Source: Anaerolineae bacterium
Lineage (GTDB): Bacteria > Chloroflexota > Anaerolineae > Aggregatilineales > Phototrophicaceae
Length of the DNA: 56,567 nucleotides
Direction: 5' to 3'
Assembly (NCBI GenBank): GCA_020849765.1
Contig: JADLAY010000041.1
Coordinates: forward strand, 1-56,567
Below are positions 1 through 8,067 of this stretch, piece after piece (position 1 is the first letter of the stretch; each line of letters opens with the position of its first letter). The notes under the pieces are model-generated. The model made no database searches and was not told the origin of the DNA. It saw only the letters and a program-made list of their open reading frames with translations. Both the position numbers and the translations under genes were made by a program.

Positions 1-54
<54 letters not shown>

Positions 55-64
55 GACGACATGC

Positions 65-93
65 ATTGTAGTCGCACGCCGGGCAGAGTTCAA
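65..93 (-). promoter_or_regulatory. Sigma-70-type promoter of tRNA-Ala
   Basis: On the minus strand TTGAAC (88-93) and TACAAT (65-70) are separated by exactly 17 bp. Transcription should start near position 58, about four bases before the mature 5' end of the tRNA. The promoter sits just beyond the 3' end of the permease gene. Confidence 0.75.
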
Positions 94-103
94 GAGACAA
101 TTG

Positions 104-976
104 TCAGGTGTTTACCGGTCGGCGCATGGCCTGCCAGACGTAGCCGCGGCGCGGCGCAAACAGGAACGCGAGCGCGAACAGGATCACCAGCGTGAGGACG
201 ATGGCAGCGCTCGGCGCGATGTTGAGATACCACGACACATAGATGCCCAGCACGCCGCCGAGCGCACCGATGACCGCGCCGACGATCATGAGATGATGCA
301 GTCGCTTGACGAAATAGCGCGCCGTCGCCGATGGGATGACGATCATGCCCGCGACCAGGGCGATGCCGACCGCCTGTAGGGCAATCACCACGGTCAGCGC
401 CATCAGGACGAGCAGGCCGATCGAGAGCCGGTTCGTCGGCATATGCAGTGCTTCCGCCAGCGTCGGGTCGAACGAGACGATCAGGAACTCCTTATAGAGG
501 ATGAGTGTCCCGACGAGGACGACCGCGCCGATCGCGAACATTAACCCCAGATCTTCGTTGCTGACGCCGAGAATGTTGCCCATGAACAGGTGCGTGAAGT
601 CGGTCGTGAACGCGCGGCTGGACGAGATGATGCCGATGCCCAGGGCCAGCGCACCTGCGAAGACGATGCCGATGGCCGTGTCCTCGCTTAATTCGCTCAC
701 GCGCCCCAGCAGGCTGATGACGATTGCGCTGAGCACACCGGCAATGATGCCGCCTGCCAGGACGGCCTGCGTATTGCCGCCGCTGGCGATATACGAGATG
801 GCGACGCCGGGCAGGATCGTGTGTGCGAGCGCATCGCCCAGGAAGGCCATGCCGCGGGTCACGACATAAGCGCCGACCACGCCGCTGACGATGCCCGTCA
901 GCAGGACGGCGACCATTACGCGCTGCATAATCGGCTGGCTGATCGGATCAGTCAGCAGCTGCAGTAAATCCATCAT
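104..976 (-). CDS. Metal ABC transporter permease (ZnuB/MntB, ABC-3 family)
   Basis: A 290-residue very hydrophobic protein with about eight or nine membrane segments. It is the inner-membrane channel subunit of a zinc or manganese uptake ABC transporter. The segment around residues 45-60 (GDALAHTILPGVA) is the typical ABC-3 sequence, and the length is normal for the family. No ATPase or binding-protein gene lies next to it: upstream is a ferredoxin behind a terminator, downstream a tRNA. A zinc-type binding protein is encoded at 36629-37663 under what looks like the same operator, so the two probably work together. Whether the metal is Zn or Mn cannot be read from this subunit. Confidence 0.9.
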   Translation of the reverse strand: MMDLLQLLTDPISQPIMQRVMVAVLLTGIVSGVVGAYVVTRGMAFLGDALAHTILPGVAISYIASGGNTQAVLAGGIIAGVLSAIVISLLGRVSELSEDTAIGIVFAGALALGIGIISSSRAFTTDFTHLFMGNILGVSNEDLGLMFAIGAVVLVGTLILYKEFLIVSFDPTLAEALHMPTNRLSIGLLVLMALTVVIALQAVGIALVAGMIVIPSATARYFVKRLHHLMIVGAVIGALGGVLGIYVSWYLNIAPSAAIVLTLVILFALAFLFAPRRGYVWQAMRRPVNT

Positions 977-990
977 TTCACTCGTGGGCT

Positions 991-1009
991 ATTGAGACCT
1001 GGTCTCGAA
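991..1009. promoter_or_regulatory. Fur/Zur-like operator dyad before the permease gene
   Basis: A 19-bp imperfect palindrome: ATTGAGAC, three bases, then GTCTCGAA. Six of eight arm positions pair, and the central 6-1-6 core is perfect. It begins right after a -10-like TATGAT on the minus strand and lies 15-33 bases before the permease start. The same 8-3-8 pattern with the identical ATTGAGAC half occurs in the promoter of the metal-binding-protein gene (37679-37697). The layout also fits the Fur-family pattern TGAnA...TnTCA. Metal-dependent repression is inferred. Confidence 0.6.
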
Positions 1010-1015
1010 ATCATA
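1010..1015 (-). promoter_or_regulatory. -10 element of the permease gene
   Basis: TATGAT on the minus strand, directly abutting the operator dyad, about 35 bases before the start codon. The -35 partner is weak (TTCGCC with 17 bp spacing). It implies that the permease has its own promoter after the ferredoxin terminator. Confidence 0.45.
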
Positions 1016-1047
1016 CACCGTCAGGCGGGGGTGGCGAAGGGGGAATC

Positions 1048-1076
1048 AAAAATCCCCCGGCAAGTCCAGGGGATTT
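1048..1076 (-). terminator. Rho-independent terminator after the ferredoxin gene
   Basis: On the minus strand AAATCCCC and GGGGATTT can pair as an 8-bp stem with an 11-base loop, running into a short T-run. It lies 25 bases past the ferredoxin stop and separates that gene from the permease. Confidence 0.6.
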
Positions 1077-1100
1077 GAGGGTCAATCGTCGGTGTCGGCC

Positions 1101-1451
1101 TTAGCCGAGTGCGTCGTAACCAGGGCCTTTGCTGAAGAAGTCATAGTTCGGCTGGATGTCCGCCGTCAGGTCGACAACTTCACCACCAGCAGCTTCGATT
1201 TCCTGCTTGGTATCGAAGGGAAGCCGCTTTTGCGCTGCCGCCATCGTGTACGAAGACGGGACCTCTTCTTCGATGAAGATCGCTTCGTAGGGGCATTCCG
1301 GCACGCAGGCGCCGCAATCGATGCAGGTATCGGGATCGATGAAGTACCAGGGCCATTCATTCTCGGGCTGGCCGGGGACGATACATTCGACAGGGCAAAC
1401 CTCGACACATGCTCCATCGCGCAGGCAAAGGCTGGTGATAATGTGGGTCAT
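1101..1451 (-). CDS. Ferredoxin, 7Fe/8Fe type with two cluster motifs
   Basis: A 116-residue soluble electron carrier. The first motif has cysteines 9, 15, 19 and 23 (ending CPVEC). The second is the classic C43-x2-C46-x2-C49-x3-C53-P. The irregular first spacing resembles 7Fe ferredoxins, where C9, C15 and C53 would hold a [3Fe-4S] cluster and C19, C43, C46 and C49 a [4Fe-4S] cluster. The C-terminal 50 residues are cysteine-free. A good Shine-Dalgarno (GAGGA) precedes the ATG by about nine bases, and a TATAGT -10-like element lies at 1495-1500. The electron partner is unknown. A Crp/Fnr-type regulator lies immediately upstream in the same orientation. Confidence 0.9.
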   Translation of the reverse strand: MTHIITSLCLRDGACVEVCPVECIVPGQPENEWPWYFIDPDTCIDCGACVPECPYEAIFIEEEVPSSYTMAAAQKRLPFDTKQEIEAAGGEVVDLTADIQPNYDFFSKGPGYDALG

Positions 1452-1644
1452 TGAACGATTCCTCGCGGTTGGTTTGTTTGCAGACTACATCATCACTATA
1501 GCGCGGTTTAACGCTGCGATCTGGAACTTTTGTTGGATTTGGAAGACCAATTTTACTTCGCGATCTCAGACTAAATCGCCAGTGATGACAGAATTTTTCG
1601 GCAGGTTAAATTTTAGAGGGATTCGTGCACAATCAGCCAGGGAG

Positions 1645-2343
1645 TTACGGGCGGGAGGTCACTTTTTCGGGGATGCAGTTGGTATCGGCCAGCGCCTGAA
1701 GGCCTTCGCGGTCGGCGATGAAGACGCCGCGCCCGCGCTTCTTGAGCAGACCCGCGTTCATCAGTTGGCGCATCGCTCGCCCGACGACTTCGCGCGTCGT
1801 GCCCAGGATGGCCGCGATTTCTTCTTGTGTCAGTTCAGACGGGGTCTCCGCGATTTGATCCGCGTAGGCGGCCTGGTGCAAGAACAGTTTCGCCAGGCGC
1901 GAGGGAATCGTGCGGAACGTCATGTCTTCCAGGCGCTCGATGTACTCCCGATTGAGCCGGGCCAGCGCTTGAATCGTGTTATTGAGCATGATGCTCTCGC
2001 TCGACATCACGTCGAGCAGATGCGTATGCGAGATGACCATGACTTCGGTCGAGGTCACGGCGGTGGCGTTGAACGGATTCAGCCCGCCATCAACCGCGGC
2101 GACTTCGTTGAAAGCCACGACCGGCCTGAGCAGACTCAACGTATGCAGGCGACCTTCGGCATTGACGCGATAAATGCGCACCATGCCGTCGACGAGGACG
2201 TGGAGACCCGCACAGGCGTCATCTTCCGCGAATATCAGCGCACCCGCCGGGAAAATGCGGCGGACAGCGCCTTTCTCTAGCTTGCGCTGCCCGAAGGCAT
2301 CCATTCCGTCGAAATAAGGGATTGATACCCAATCAATGCGCAT
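1645..2343 (-). CDS. Crp/Fnr family transcriptional regulator
   Basis: A 232-residue protein with an N-terminal cyclic-nucleotide-binding-type beta-roll (about residues 10-120, with the FPAGALIF and GMVRIYRV signatures). A dimerisation helix and a C-terminal winged helix follow (about 165-225, LTQEEIAAILGTTREVVGRAMRQL). It binds DNA as a dimer. The effector cannot be told: there is no N-terminal cysteine cluster as in Fnr, so a small ligand or heme is more likely than an iron-sulfur cluster. It may regulate the ferredoxin gene downstream. The start fits the usual length of the N-terminal domain, although no well-placed ribosome site is seen. Confidence 0.92.
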   Translation of the reverse strand: MRIDWVSIPYFDGMDAFGQRKLEKGAVRRIFPAGALIFAEDDACAGLHVLVDGMVRIYRVNAEGRLHTLSLLRPVVAFNEVAAVDGGLNPFNATAVTSTEVMVISHTHLLDVMSSESIMLNNTIQALARLNREYIERLEDMTFRTIPSRLAKLFLHQAAYADQIAETPSELTQEEIAAILGTTREVVGRAMRQLMNAGLLKKRGRGVFIADREGLQALADTNCIPEKVTSRP

Positions 2344-2428
2344 GACGATACGTGCGCTTTCTCCTCAGAAACGTGCGACGATGCGGGACCTGCTGATCTG
2401 GCCACGGATTGGCCGTCTCAAGCAACGG

Positions 2429-2770
2429 TCAGTGGGGGAGCACGAGTGCCAGCACGACCAGCAAAACGATCAAGCCGAGCGCCAGCAAGAACATGTTGCG
2501 AATGTCCGCCATGACGTAGCCGTATTCGCTGCGCAGCTGGTCTTCGGTGACGATCTTGGTCGGGTGATTCAGCATATCGTTGACGACATCCTGCGGGATT
2601 GCATCATGGACCTGAGCGGCCGCCGCTGCTGCTGAGCCCGTCGTCGCTACTGCTGCTGCGGGACGGCTGCCGCCGTCGCGCGCCTTGCGACGGGCGCGGC
2701 GTTCGCTGGCAGATACGGTGCGATAGGGATTGGATGAGCCTGAACGGCTGCGGCGTTTATTGTCCGCCAT
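2429..2770 (-). CDS. Small tail-anchored hypothetical membrane protein
   Basis: About 113 residues. The N-terminal half is basic, with many Arg/Lys/Ser residues, followed by an Ala-rich patch and a helical stretch. A single hydrophobic segment at the very C-terminus (FLLALGLIVLLVVLALVLPH) would leave the body in the cytoplasm. The ATG at 2770 follows GGAG by 12 bases; a TTG three codons upstream is a less likely start. I do not recognise the family. The downstream gene is the Crp/Fnr regulator and the upstream one the sortase, all on the same strand. Confidence 0.65.
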   Translation of the reverse strand: MADNKRRSRSGSSNPYRTVSASERRARRKARDGGSRPAAAVATTGSAAAAAAQVHDAIPQDVVNDMLNHPTKIVTEDQLRSEYGYVMADIRNMFLLALGLIVLLVVLALVLPH

Positions 2771-2835
2771 GAGCACCAAGTCTCCGTTTCTGATTCTGTC
2801 GGACGAGACGTATCGAGGTAATGTTCCGCACTATT

Positions 2836-3900
2836 CTAATTGATGCGGTCGGCAAATACGACGATGCGTTGGTAGTTTTGCTGGTAGGGATAGCAAGAGA
2901 TCAAAGTTGCCATTGCCCGCCCGGCCTGATTATCCATCACCCAGACGTCATTCGGCTCTACCGTTTCGACGGACGCGATCACGTATTCGTGCGCCTGAAT
3001 CTGTGTGTACACGGTGAACTGATCTCCCGGTTCCAGCCGGTCGAGATAACGGAAGATCTGGCCGTAGATATCGTTGTGCGCCGCCAGGACGAGATTGCCC
3101 TCGCGGTTGCCGGGGTCGACGCCGTTGACGAGCTGCCCCACACCCAGCCGCAGCGCGCCCGGATCGGTGCCGGGTACGATCGCCTCGTCGATATCCAGTT
3201 TCGGGATGACGAGGCGCAGCGCCGTCTCCTCGGTCGGCGCCGGGCGGCTGAGCACCGGCTGCAGCAGTTGGCTCTGGACGACCGGGCGCAGGTGTTCGGG
3301 AATCTCGTTGATGTTGAATTCGACGACGCCGGAGTCGCTGTAGATGTGGCCCGTCGGCAGGACGATGTTGTCGAGGCGGATGGTCGGCGTCGGCTCAATG
3401 GTGGGAATCGTCATGCGCCGTTGCTCTTCCGCAATCGCTTGAGCTTCTTCAGTTTCACGCTCCAGCGTGCCGATGGCGCGGAACAGATTGAGCCCGATCA
3501 GCGCAATGCCGATGACCGCCGCCACTTCGACCAGCAGCAGCAGCCGGTCGATCAGCTTGCGATTTTGACGGGGTGTGCGGGTGCTTGCCGGGCGTTTGCT
3601 GGCGGTGTGTTCTTCATCTTCGAAGCGCGGCTGGCTGGCGTCGAGCGACGTGTCAGCTTCTTCAGGGATTGGCGCGGCCTCGGCGACCGGCTCTTCCTCG
3701 ACGACCGGCGTCGGTGCGGGTGACGCGGGCACGGTCGGCGGTGTTTGCACAGGGGCTGGGGTCGGGCGGGCAGGGCTGACGACGCGTCCCTCGCGTTTCA
3801 TGCGCTGCATCTGCTGCATACGCGCTTCGCGTTTCCGAACGGCGAGGATGCGTTCCAATTCGTCAATCGAAAGTTCGTCAACCGGGCGTTTATCGCGCAT
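2836..3900 (-). CDS. Sortase with long cytoplasmic N-terminal region
   Basis: 354 residues. A cytoplasmic N-terminal part (1-115) with a basic helix and a Pro/acidic linker precedes one membrane segment (about 117-140). An extracytoplasmic linker and the sortase domain (about 225-354) follow. The catalytic residues are visible: His275 in LAAHND, Cys336 in TLISC and Arg345. The enzyme cleaves a C-terminal sorting signal and transfers the protein to an amino group, either on the envelope or on another protein. The class is uncertain; class D or E fits best. Classical sortases have only a short N-terminus, so the 115-residue cytoplasmic head is unusual. No obvious LPXTG-type substrate lies beside it. 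Confidence 0.9.
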   Translation of the reverse strand: MRDKRPVDELSIDELERILAVRKREARMQQMQRMKREGRVVSPARPTPAPVQTPPTVPASPAPTPVVEEEPVAEAAPIPEEADTSLDASQPRFEDEEHTASKRPASTRTPRQNRKLIDRLLLLVEVAAVIGIALIGLNLFRAIGTLERETEEAQAIAEEQRRMTIPTIEPTPTIRLDNIVLPTGHIYSDSGVVEFNINEIPEHLRPVVQSQLLQPVLSRPAPTEETALRLVIPKLDIDEAIVPGTDPGALRLGVGQLVNGVDPGNREGNLVLAAHNDIYGQIFRYLDRLEPGDQFTVYTQIQAHEYVIASVETVEPNDVWVMDNQAGRAMATLISCYPYQQNYQRIVVFADRIN

Positions 3901-3995
3901 AACGGTCTTGGGTCACTTACCTCGGCTTTACAGGCTTCATTATCCCGGATTGTGTTTCGATTCTAGCTTAGAGTTCGCCACAATGATCCTTGCCA

Positions 3996-4814
3996 TCACA
4001 TCTTGGCGGCGACGGCGAAGACTTCGCGCTGGAAGAACCAGCGGAACGGCGGCGTCGTGAAGACGAACTTGCGCATCACGTCCAGCGGCGAGCGCCCCCA
4101 GGCCTGCGGTGGGCTTTCCAGCCAGACCTTGCCTTTGAAACCCGCCAGGCGCAGCGTCTTCTGCATGCTCCAGAGCGACTGCTCGTTGACGTGGACGTGC
4201 TCGTTGATCGAGACCAGGAACTGGCGGGGGTCTTTCGGGTAGTCCGCGCCCTGGCCCATGATCCCACGCAAACGGCGCACCATGGGATAGGCGAAGCGGT
4301 CGTACCAGATGTTCGGCGCGGTGTGGACGATGAAACGCCCGTCATCTTTGAGCACGCGGTGCACTTCGAGCAGCGCTTCGTGCAGCTCCCACGGATGCAG
4401 GTGTTCGACCACGTCGAACATCAACACGCGATCAAACGTCTTGTCCGCGAACGGCAGCTTCTTCGCGTCCGCCTGATAGACGGCGGTCAACCCTGGCGCG
4501 ACGCCGCCCATGCCATCAAGCACCTGGTGCGACAGCGAAACGGCCACGGCGGCGTAGTCGATGCCATAGGCATCCGCGCCGAGCTGTGCCGCGTGTCGCA
4601 GAATCTCGCCCCGCCCGCAGCCGACGTCCAGGATGCGCATCCCCGGCTGCACGTGCGCCAGCGAAAAAGCGGAATTCAGGCGGCGCGAAAGCTGCTCGCC
4701 CTCGCTGCTGTTGAATTCGTCGAAGCCCTCGCACGCTGTGCGGAAGTATTCTTCCGTGTAGAGGGTCGAGGGGAGGGGGGCTTTTTCCCGTTCTGTGTCC
4801 AACGTTTCGCTCAT
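3996..4814 (-). CDS. SAM-dependent methyltransferase (class I)
   Basis: 272 residues. Motif I (ILDVGCGRGE, about residues 60-70), an acidic motif II (GIDYA), a motif III-like QADAKKLPF and a motif IV region (FDRVLMFDVVEHL) define a class I Rossmann methyltransferase of the UbiE/type-11 kind. The C-terminal 90 residues hold aromatic and basic segments that probably form the substrate site. The substrate is unknown; glycan- or lipid-modifying enzymes share this layout. It is transcribed from its own promoter and lies next to the Trm9-like methyltransferase, with which it shares only the fold. Confidence 0.85.
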   Translation of the reverse strand: MSETLDTEREKAPLPSTLYTEEYFRTACEGFDEFNSSEGEQLSRRLNSAFSLAHVQPGMRILDVGCGRGEILRHAAQLGADAYGIDYAAVAVSLSHQVLDGMGGVAPGLTAVYQADAKKLPFADKTFDRVLMFDVVEHLHPWELHEALLEVHRVLKDDGRFIVHTAPNIWYDRFAYPMVRRLRGIMGQGADYPKDPRQFLVSINEHVHVNEQSLWSMQKTLRLAGFKGKVWLESPPQAWGRSPLDVMRKFVFTTPPFRWFFQREVFAVAAKM

Positions 4815-4860
4815 TTTGGATTGTGACGCATCCCGTGCGCCAGGCTAACTTCAGGCTGCG

Positions 4861-4888
4861 ATTATACTCATGGACTCGTGCAGTGCAA
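4861..4888 (-). promoter_or_regulatory. Promoter of the methyltransferase at 3996-4814
   Basis: On the minus strand TTGCAC (4883-4888) and a perfect TATAAT (4861-4866) are 16 bp apart. The predicted start near 4854 leaves a leader of about 40 bases. No clear Shine-Dalgarno precedes the ATG at 4814. Confidence 0.65.
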
Positions 4889-4901
4889 TGACGCGCTGGG
4901 T

Positions 4902-5633
4902 TCAGTCGGCCGCTTGCTTGAGCACGGAATACTGGTTGACGTCGCCCGTTTCGCCGTCGGCACGGTAGCGCTCGATCTCGATCAGCCCGCTGGCGGCCAC
5001 GAGCGCCGCGTGCTCGGCATCGTCCACGTAATGACAGTAACGGAGCGCCGTGCTGCCGCGCCGCCAATCGAGCAGGTAGTCGTTGGTTTCGACGGCGTCA
5101 TCCGCTGCCCAGGGCACGATCCGCTCGCGGAAGCGCGGATACTCGTAGAAGCGCCAGCACGCGAACACGAGCAGCCCGCCCGGCGCTAGCCGTTCGGCAG
5201 CGCTGCGCACGAGCCGCTGGCGCCGCTCCGCGCCCGGCACGTGGTGGAGCACACCAAAGAGGACAACCAGATCGTAGGCACTATCCGGCAGCGGCGCATC
5301 GACGACATCGCGCAGCTCCAGGTTCGTGCTAACGCCCGGTAGACCATCCAGCGCGCTGCCCGCGTAATCCAGCAGCGCGCCCGAATTGTCGATGCCGTGA
5401 TAGGTCAGCGACTTAAGCGACTGCTCGGCCAGGAAGACGCCGAAGCGGCCGTTGCCGCAGCCGATGTCAAGGACTTGCAGCGGCGCACGCAGCCGCGGGA
5501 TCAAGCGCTGCCAGCCGATCCAGGCGCGCCCGCGCGTCGCATGGAAGTCCGGCGCGGTCTGTGCATAAAAGGCGCGGTTGATCTCGTTCAGACGGTGGGC
5601 GGTCTGCTCATCCATGGTAATCTTTTGCGCCAT
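4902..5633 (-). CDS. Trm9/ALKBH8-like tRNA methyltransferase
   Basis: 243 residues, class I SAM methyltransferase: motif I LDIGCGNGRFG (55-65), GIDNS, and a motif IV region ending LHHVPG. Several features resemble eukaryotic Trm9 rather than generic methyltransferases: an N-terminal FYAQTAPDFHATRGRAWIGW-type segment before motif I, FACW after the sixth strand, IVPW (172-175) and RYCHYV (198-203) near the C-terminus. Trm9 turns the 5-carboxymethyluridine made by Elongator into mcm5U at tRNA position 34. An elp3 gene starts about 530 bp away on the opposite strand, and a Trm112-like gene lies at 16820. The family call is by eye; an ordinary methyltransferase remains possible. Confidence 0.6.
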   Translation of the reverse strand: MAQKITMDEQTAHRLNEINRAFYAQTAPDFHATRGRAWIGWQRLIPRLRAPLQVLDIGCGNGRFGVFLAEQSLKSLTYHGIDNSGALLDYAGSALDGLPGVSTNLELRDVVDAPLPDSAYDLVVLFGVLHHVPGAERRQRLVRSAAERLAPGGLLVFACWRFYEYPRFRERIVPWAADDAVETNDYLLDWRRGSTALRYCHYVDDAEHAALVAASGLIEIERYRADGETGDVNQYSVLKQAAD

Positions 5634-5690
5634 CTGCTGCCGACAATCGTACAGTGTAGGTGGGGGAATTCACAGAGGGGACATATACGC

Positions 5691-6095
5691 ATGGTCACAG
5701 TCAAGAAGATCGACATCGCTTCTGCATTCCGAGTCGGGGCCCTGGTCTCCGGTCTCATATCGCTGGTCGTGCTCGCCATCTTCGTCTTGTTTCAGGCCAC
5801 CATTTTCAGCAGCCTGATGTCGATGTCCGCCAGTGTCAACGGGCAACCGATGCCATCGTCCGCTTCATCCTTCCTGGGGGCGGCCAGTGTCGCCAGCATC
5901 TGCCTCTTTTATGGCTGCGGCGTGGTCATCCAGACGATCGTCGGCGGGATCACGGCTGCTCTAGGGGCATTTTTCTATAACATCGTCGCCAATCAATTTG
6001 GCGGCCTGCAGGTGCAGTTGACAGGAGAGGTCTTCGAACAGGTCGAAGCGTCAAAACAGAAGAACGCGTTCTTCGATGCGGATTTCGAGGCCTGA
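5691..6095 (+). CDS. DUF3566-like small transmembrane protein
   Basis: 134 residues with two long hydrophobic regions (about 15-40 and 60-95) and a short charged C-terminal tail. The KKIDIASAFRVGALVSG start and the GAFFYNIVANQFGGLQVQL segment match the layout of DUF3566-type proteins, whose function is unknown. The ATG at 5691 is preceded by AGAGGGG at a suitable distance, so this start is preferred over the longer frame reaching back to 5397. It lies between the divergent Trm9-like gene and elp3. Confidence 0.75.
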   Translation: MVTVKKIDIASAFRVGALVSGLISLVVLAIFVLFQATIFSSLMSMSASVNGQPMPSSASSFLGAASVASICLFYGCGVVIQTIVGGITAALGAFFYNIVANQFGGLQVQLTGEVFEQVEASKQKNAFFDADFEA

Positions 6096-6125
6096 TCGCT
6101 GCTCCACCGCGCTGATACGATCTGC

Positions 6126-6131
6126 TACAAT
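6126..6131 (+). promoter_or_regulatory. -10 element of elp3
   Basis: TACAAT about 12 bases past the DUF3566-like stop region and 33 bases before the elp3 start. Transcription from near 6138 would give a short leader containing the GCAGAGGT ribosome site. No clear -35 is seen. Confidence 0.4.
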
Positions 6132-6163
6132 GCCTGGATGAAAAGGCCGGGAGCAGAGGTGAC

Positions 6164-7987
6164 TTGAGAGAGAAGCGCGTTCTAGATCTGGAACAACATC
6201 GAGTGGCACTGACCGCGCTCTTGCAGCAGATTGTGACGCTGCCAGGGCCGGATCGCGCGCAGATCGACCGTTTGGTGCGGGCACAGGCCAAGGGTGGCGG
6301 CACGCAGTACAGCCGCGACGAGCTGCTGCTGGCGTATCGCACGTTCGCGGGGGGCGATGGCCTTCCGCCCTACGATCAGGCCATGGTCGAGCGCCTGCGC
6401 CTGAAACCGGTGCGCACCAGTTCCGGCGTGACGCCGGTCACGGTCTTGACCAAGCCGTTTCCCTGCCCTGGCGAATGCATCTTCTGCCCGAACGACGTGC
6501 GCATGCCGAAAAGCTATCTCTCGGACGAGCCGGGGGCGCAGCGCGCGGAACAGAACAGCTTCGACCCGTATCTGCAGACCTATTCGCGCCTGAGCACCTA
6601 CTACGCGACCGGCCACCCGACCGATAAGATCGAAGTGATCGTGCTCGGCGGCACCTGGTCGTTCTACCCGGAAAGCTACCAGATCTGGTTCGTCAAGCGC
6701 ATTTTCGATGCGCTGCACGATTTCGGCGCGGGCATCGACCGCACAACCGAGGTCGAGGCCGCCCTGCGCGAGGTCTCGCAGTTACACCCGGATCGCAACG
6801 TCACCGATGCGCGCGTGGACGGCATCCTCTTCGAGCGTTCGTACAACCAGGTCGTCCAGACGGTCTACAAAGACGAGATGCGCCGTTCGCGCGAACTGGT
6901 CGATGAGATCGCCGCCGGGTCGCGACCGCGCTCGCCGGTCGACGAATTCGCGACCTGGGCAGAACTGGAAGCCGCCCACCGCCAGAATGAAGAAGCACCC
7001 TGTCGCTGCGTCGGCCTGGTCGTCGAAACTAGGCCGGATCACATCAGCGAGGAAGAGGTTGTGCGCATCCGGCGGCTCGGCTGCACCAAGGTGCAGATCG
7101 GCTTCCAGAGCCTGGACGATGAAGTCCTGCTCAAGAACCGGCGCGGGCACGACGTCGCGGCCACGCGAAGGGCCGTCCGGCTGCTGCGCCAGATGGGCTT
7201 TAAGATCCACGCACACTGGATGCCCAACCTGTACGGCTCGTCGCCGCAGCGCGATATCGAAGATTACGCGCGCATGTTTGGCGACCCGGACTTCCGCCCG
7301 GATGAACTCAAGGTCTATCCCTGCTCACTGATCGAGAGCGCGGAACTGATGCGTTACTTCCAGCGAGGGCAGTGGCAGCCATATGGCTATGACGAGCTGC
7401 TGCAGGTGCTGGTCGAATGCTTCAAGAGGACGCCCGAATACTGCCGCCTGACGCGCGTCATCCGCGATATTCCGTCGACGGATATTGTCGAAGGCAACAA
7501 GCTGACGAACTTTCGCCAGATCGTGGACGACGAACTCAATCGGCGCGGCGAACGCTGTATGGACATCCGTGCGCGCGAAATCCGGCACACGCAGGTCGAG
7601 GCGCAAGCGCTGCACCTGGACGAGCAGTGGTACACGTCGTCGTGCAGCGATGAAGTTTTCTTGCAGTACATCACCGAGGATCGACACATCGCCGGGTTCT
7701 TGCGCCTGTCGCTGCCCAACACGACGCCTCTGGTCGACGAGCTTGCGGACGCCGCCATGATCCGGGAAGTGCACGTCTACGGCCAGTCGGTCGAGATCGG
7801 CGACAACGCGGACGGGCGGGCGCAGCATGCGGGCCTGGGCACGCAGTTGATCGAGCGGGCGGCTGCCTTGGCGCGTGAGCGGGGCTTTGCCAAACTGGCG
7901 GTGATTTCGGCGGTCGGCACGCGCGCCTACTATCGCAAACGCGGCTTTGCCGATGGCGCGCTTTACCAGGTGCGGGCGCTAGATTGA
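6164..7987 (+). CDS. elp3: Elp3-like tRNA uridine-34 carboxymethylation enzyme (radical SAM + GNAT)
   Basis: 607 residues, close to archaeal and bacterial Elp3 proteins. The radical SAM domain carries Cys101-x3-Cys105-x2-Cys108 (CPGECIFC), followed by the Elp3-type segments FDPYLQTYSRL, VLGGTWSFYP and VETRPDHI. The C-terminal acetyltransferase domain (about 470-607) has GLGTQLIERA for acetyl-CoA binding and ends YYRKRGF. The enzyme adds a carboxymethyl group from acetyl-CoA to the wobble uridine of certain tRNAs. The start is a TTG, supported by GCAGAGG just upstream. Single-subunit Elp3 without the other Elongator subunits is known in bacteria, including a Chloroflexota member. Confidence 0.93.
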   Translation: MREKRVLDLEQHRVALTALLQQIVTLPGPDRAQIDRLVRAQAKGGGTQYSRDELLLAYRTFAGGDGLPPYDQAMVERLRLKPVRTSSGVTPVTVLTKPFPCPGECIFCPNDVRMPKSYLSDEPGAQRAEQNSFDPYLQTYSRLSTYYATGHPTDKIEVIVLGGTWSFYPESYQIWFVKRIFDALHDFGAGIDRTTEVEAALREVSQLHPDRNVTDARVDGILFERSYNQVVQTVYKDEMRRSRELVDEIAAGSRPRSPVDEFATWAELEAAHRQNEEAPCRCVGLVVETRPDHISEEEVVRIRRLGCTKVQIGFQSLDDEVLLKNRRGHDVAATRRAVRLLRQMGFKIHAHWMPNLYGSSPQRDIEDYARMFGDPDFRPDELKVYPCSLIESAELMRYFQRGQWQPYGYDELLQVLVECFKRTPEYCRLTRVIRDIPSTDIVEGNKLTNFRQIVDDELNRRGERCMDIRAREIRHTQVEAQALHLDEQWYTSSCSDEVFLQYITEDRHIAGFLRLSLPNTTPLVDELADAAMIREVHVYGQSVEIGDNADGRAQHAGLGTQLIERAAALARERGFAKLAVISAVGTRAYYRKRGFADGALYQVRALD

Positions 7988-8067
7988 CGGCGAAATGCCC
8001 ATGTGCCATTCGTGGATCGGTGCTATGATCGGCGAACGTGGCGGGATCGTAAGGGTGGAATGACCAG

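Noticed and set aside
1321..2280. 319-codon plus-strand frame
   Set aside because: It lies antisense to the ferredoxin and Crp/Fnr genes and is rich in Arg, His and Asp with no domain; a GC-rich shadow.
4902..5633. Trans-aconitate or ubiquinone methyltransferase
   Set aside because: Motif I alone would allow it, but the N-terminal and C-terminal segments fit Trm9-type enzymes better; kept as a lower-probability alternative.
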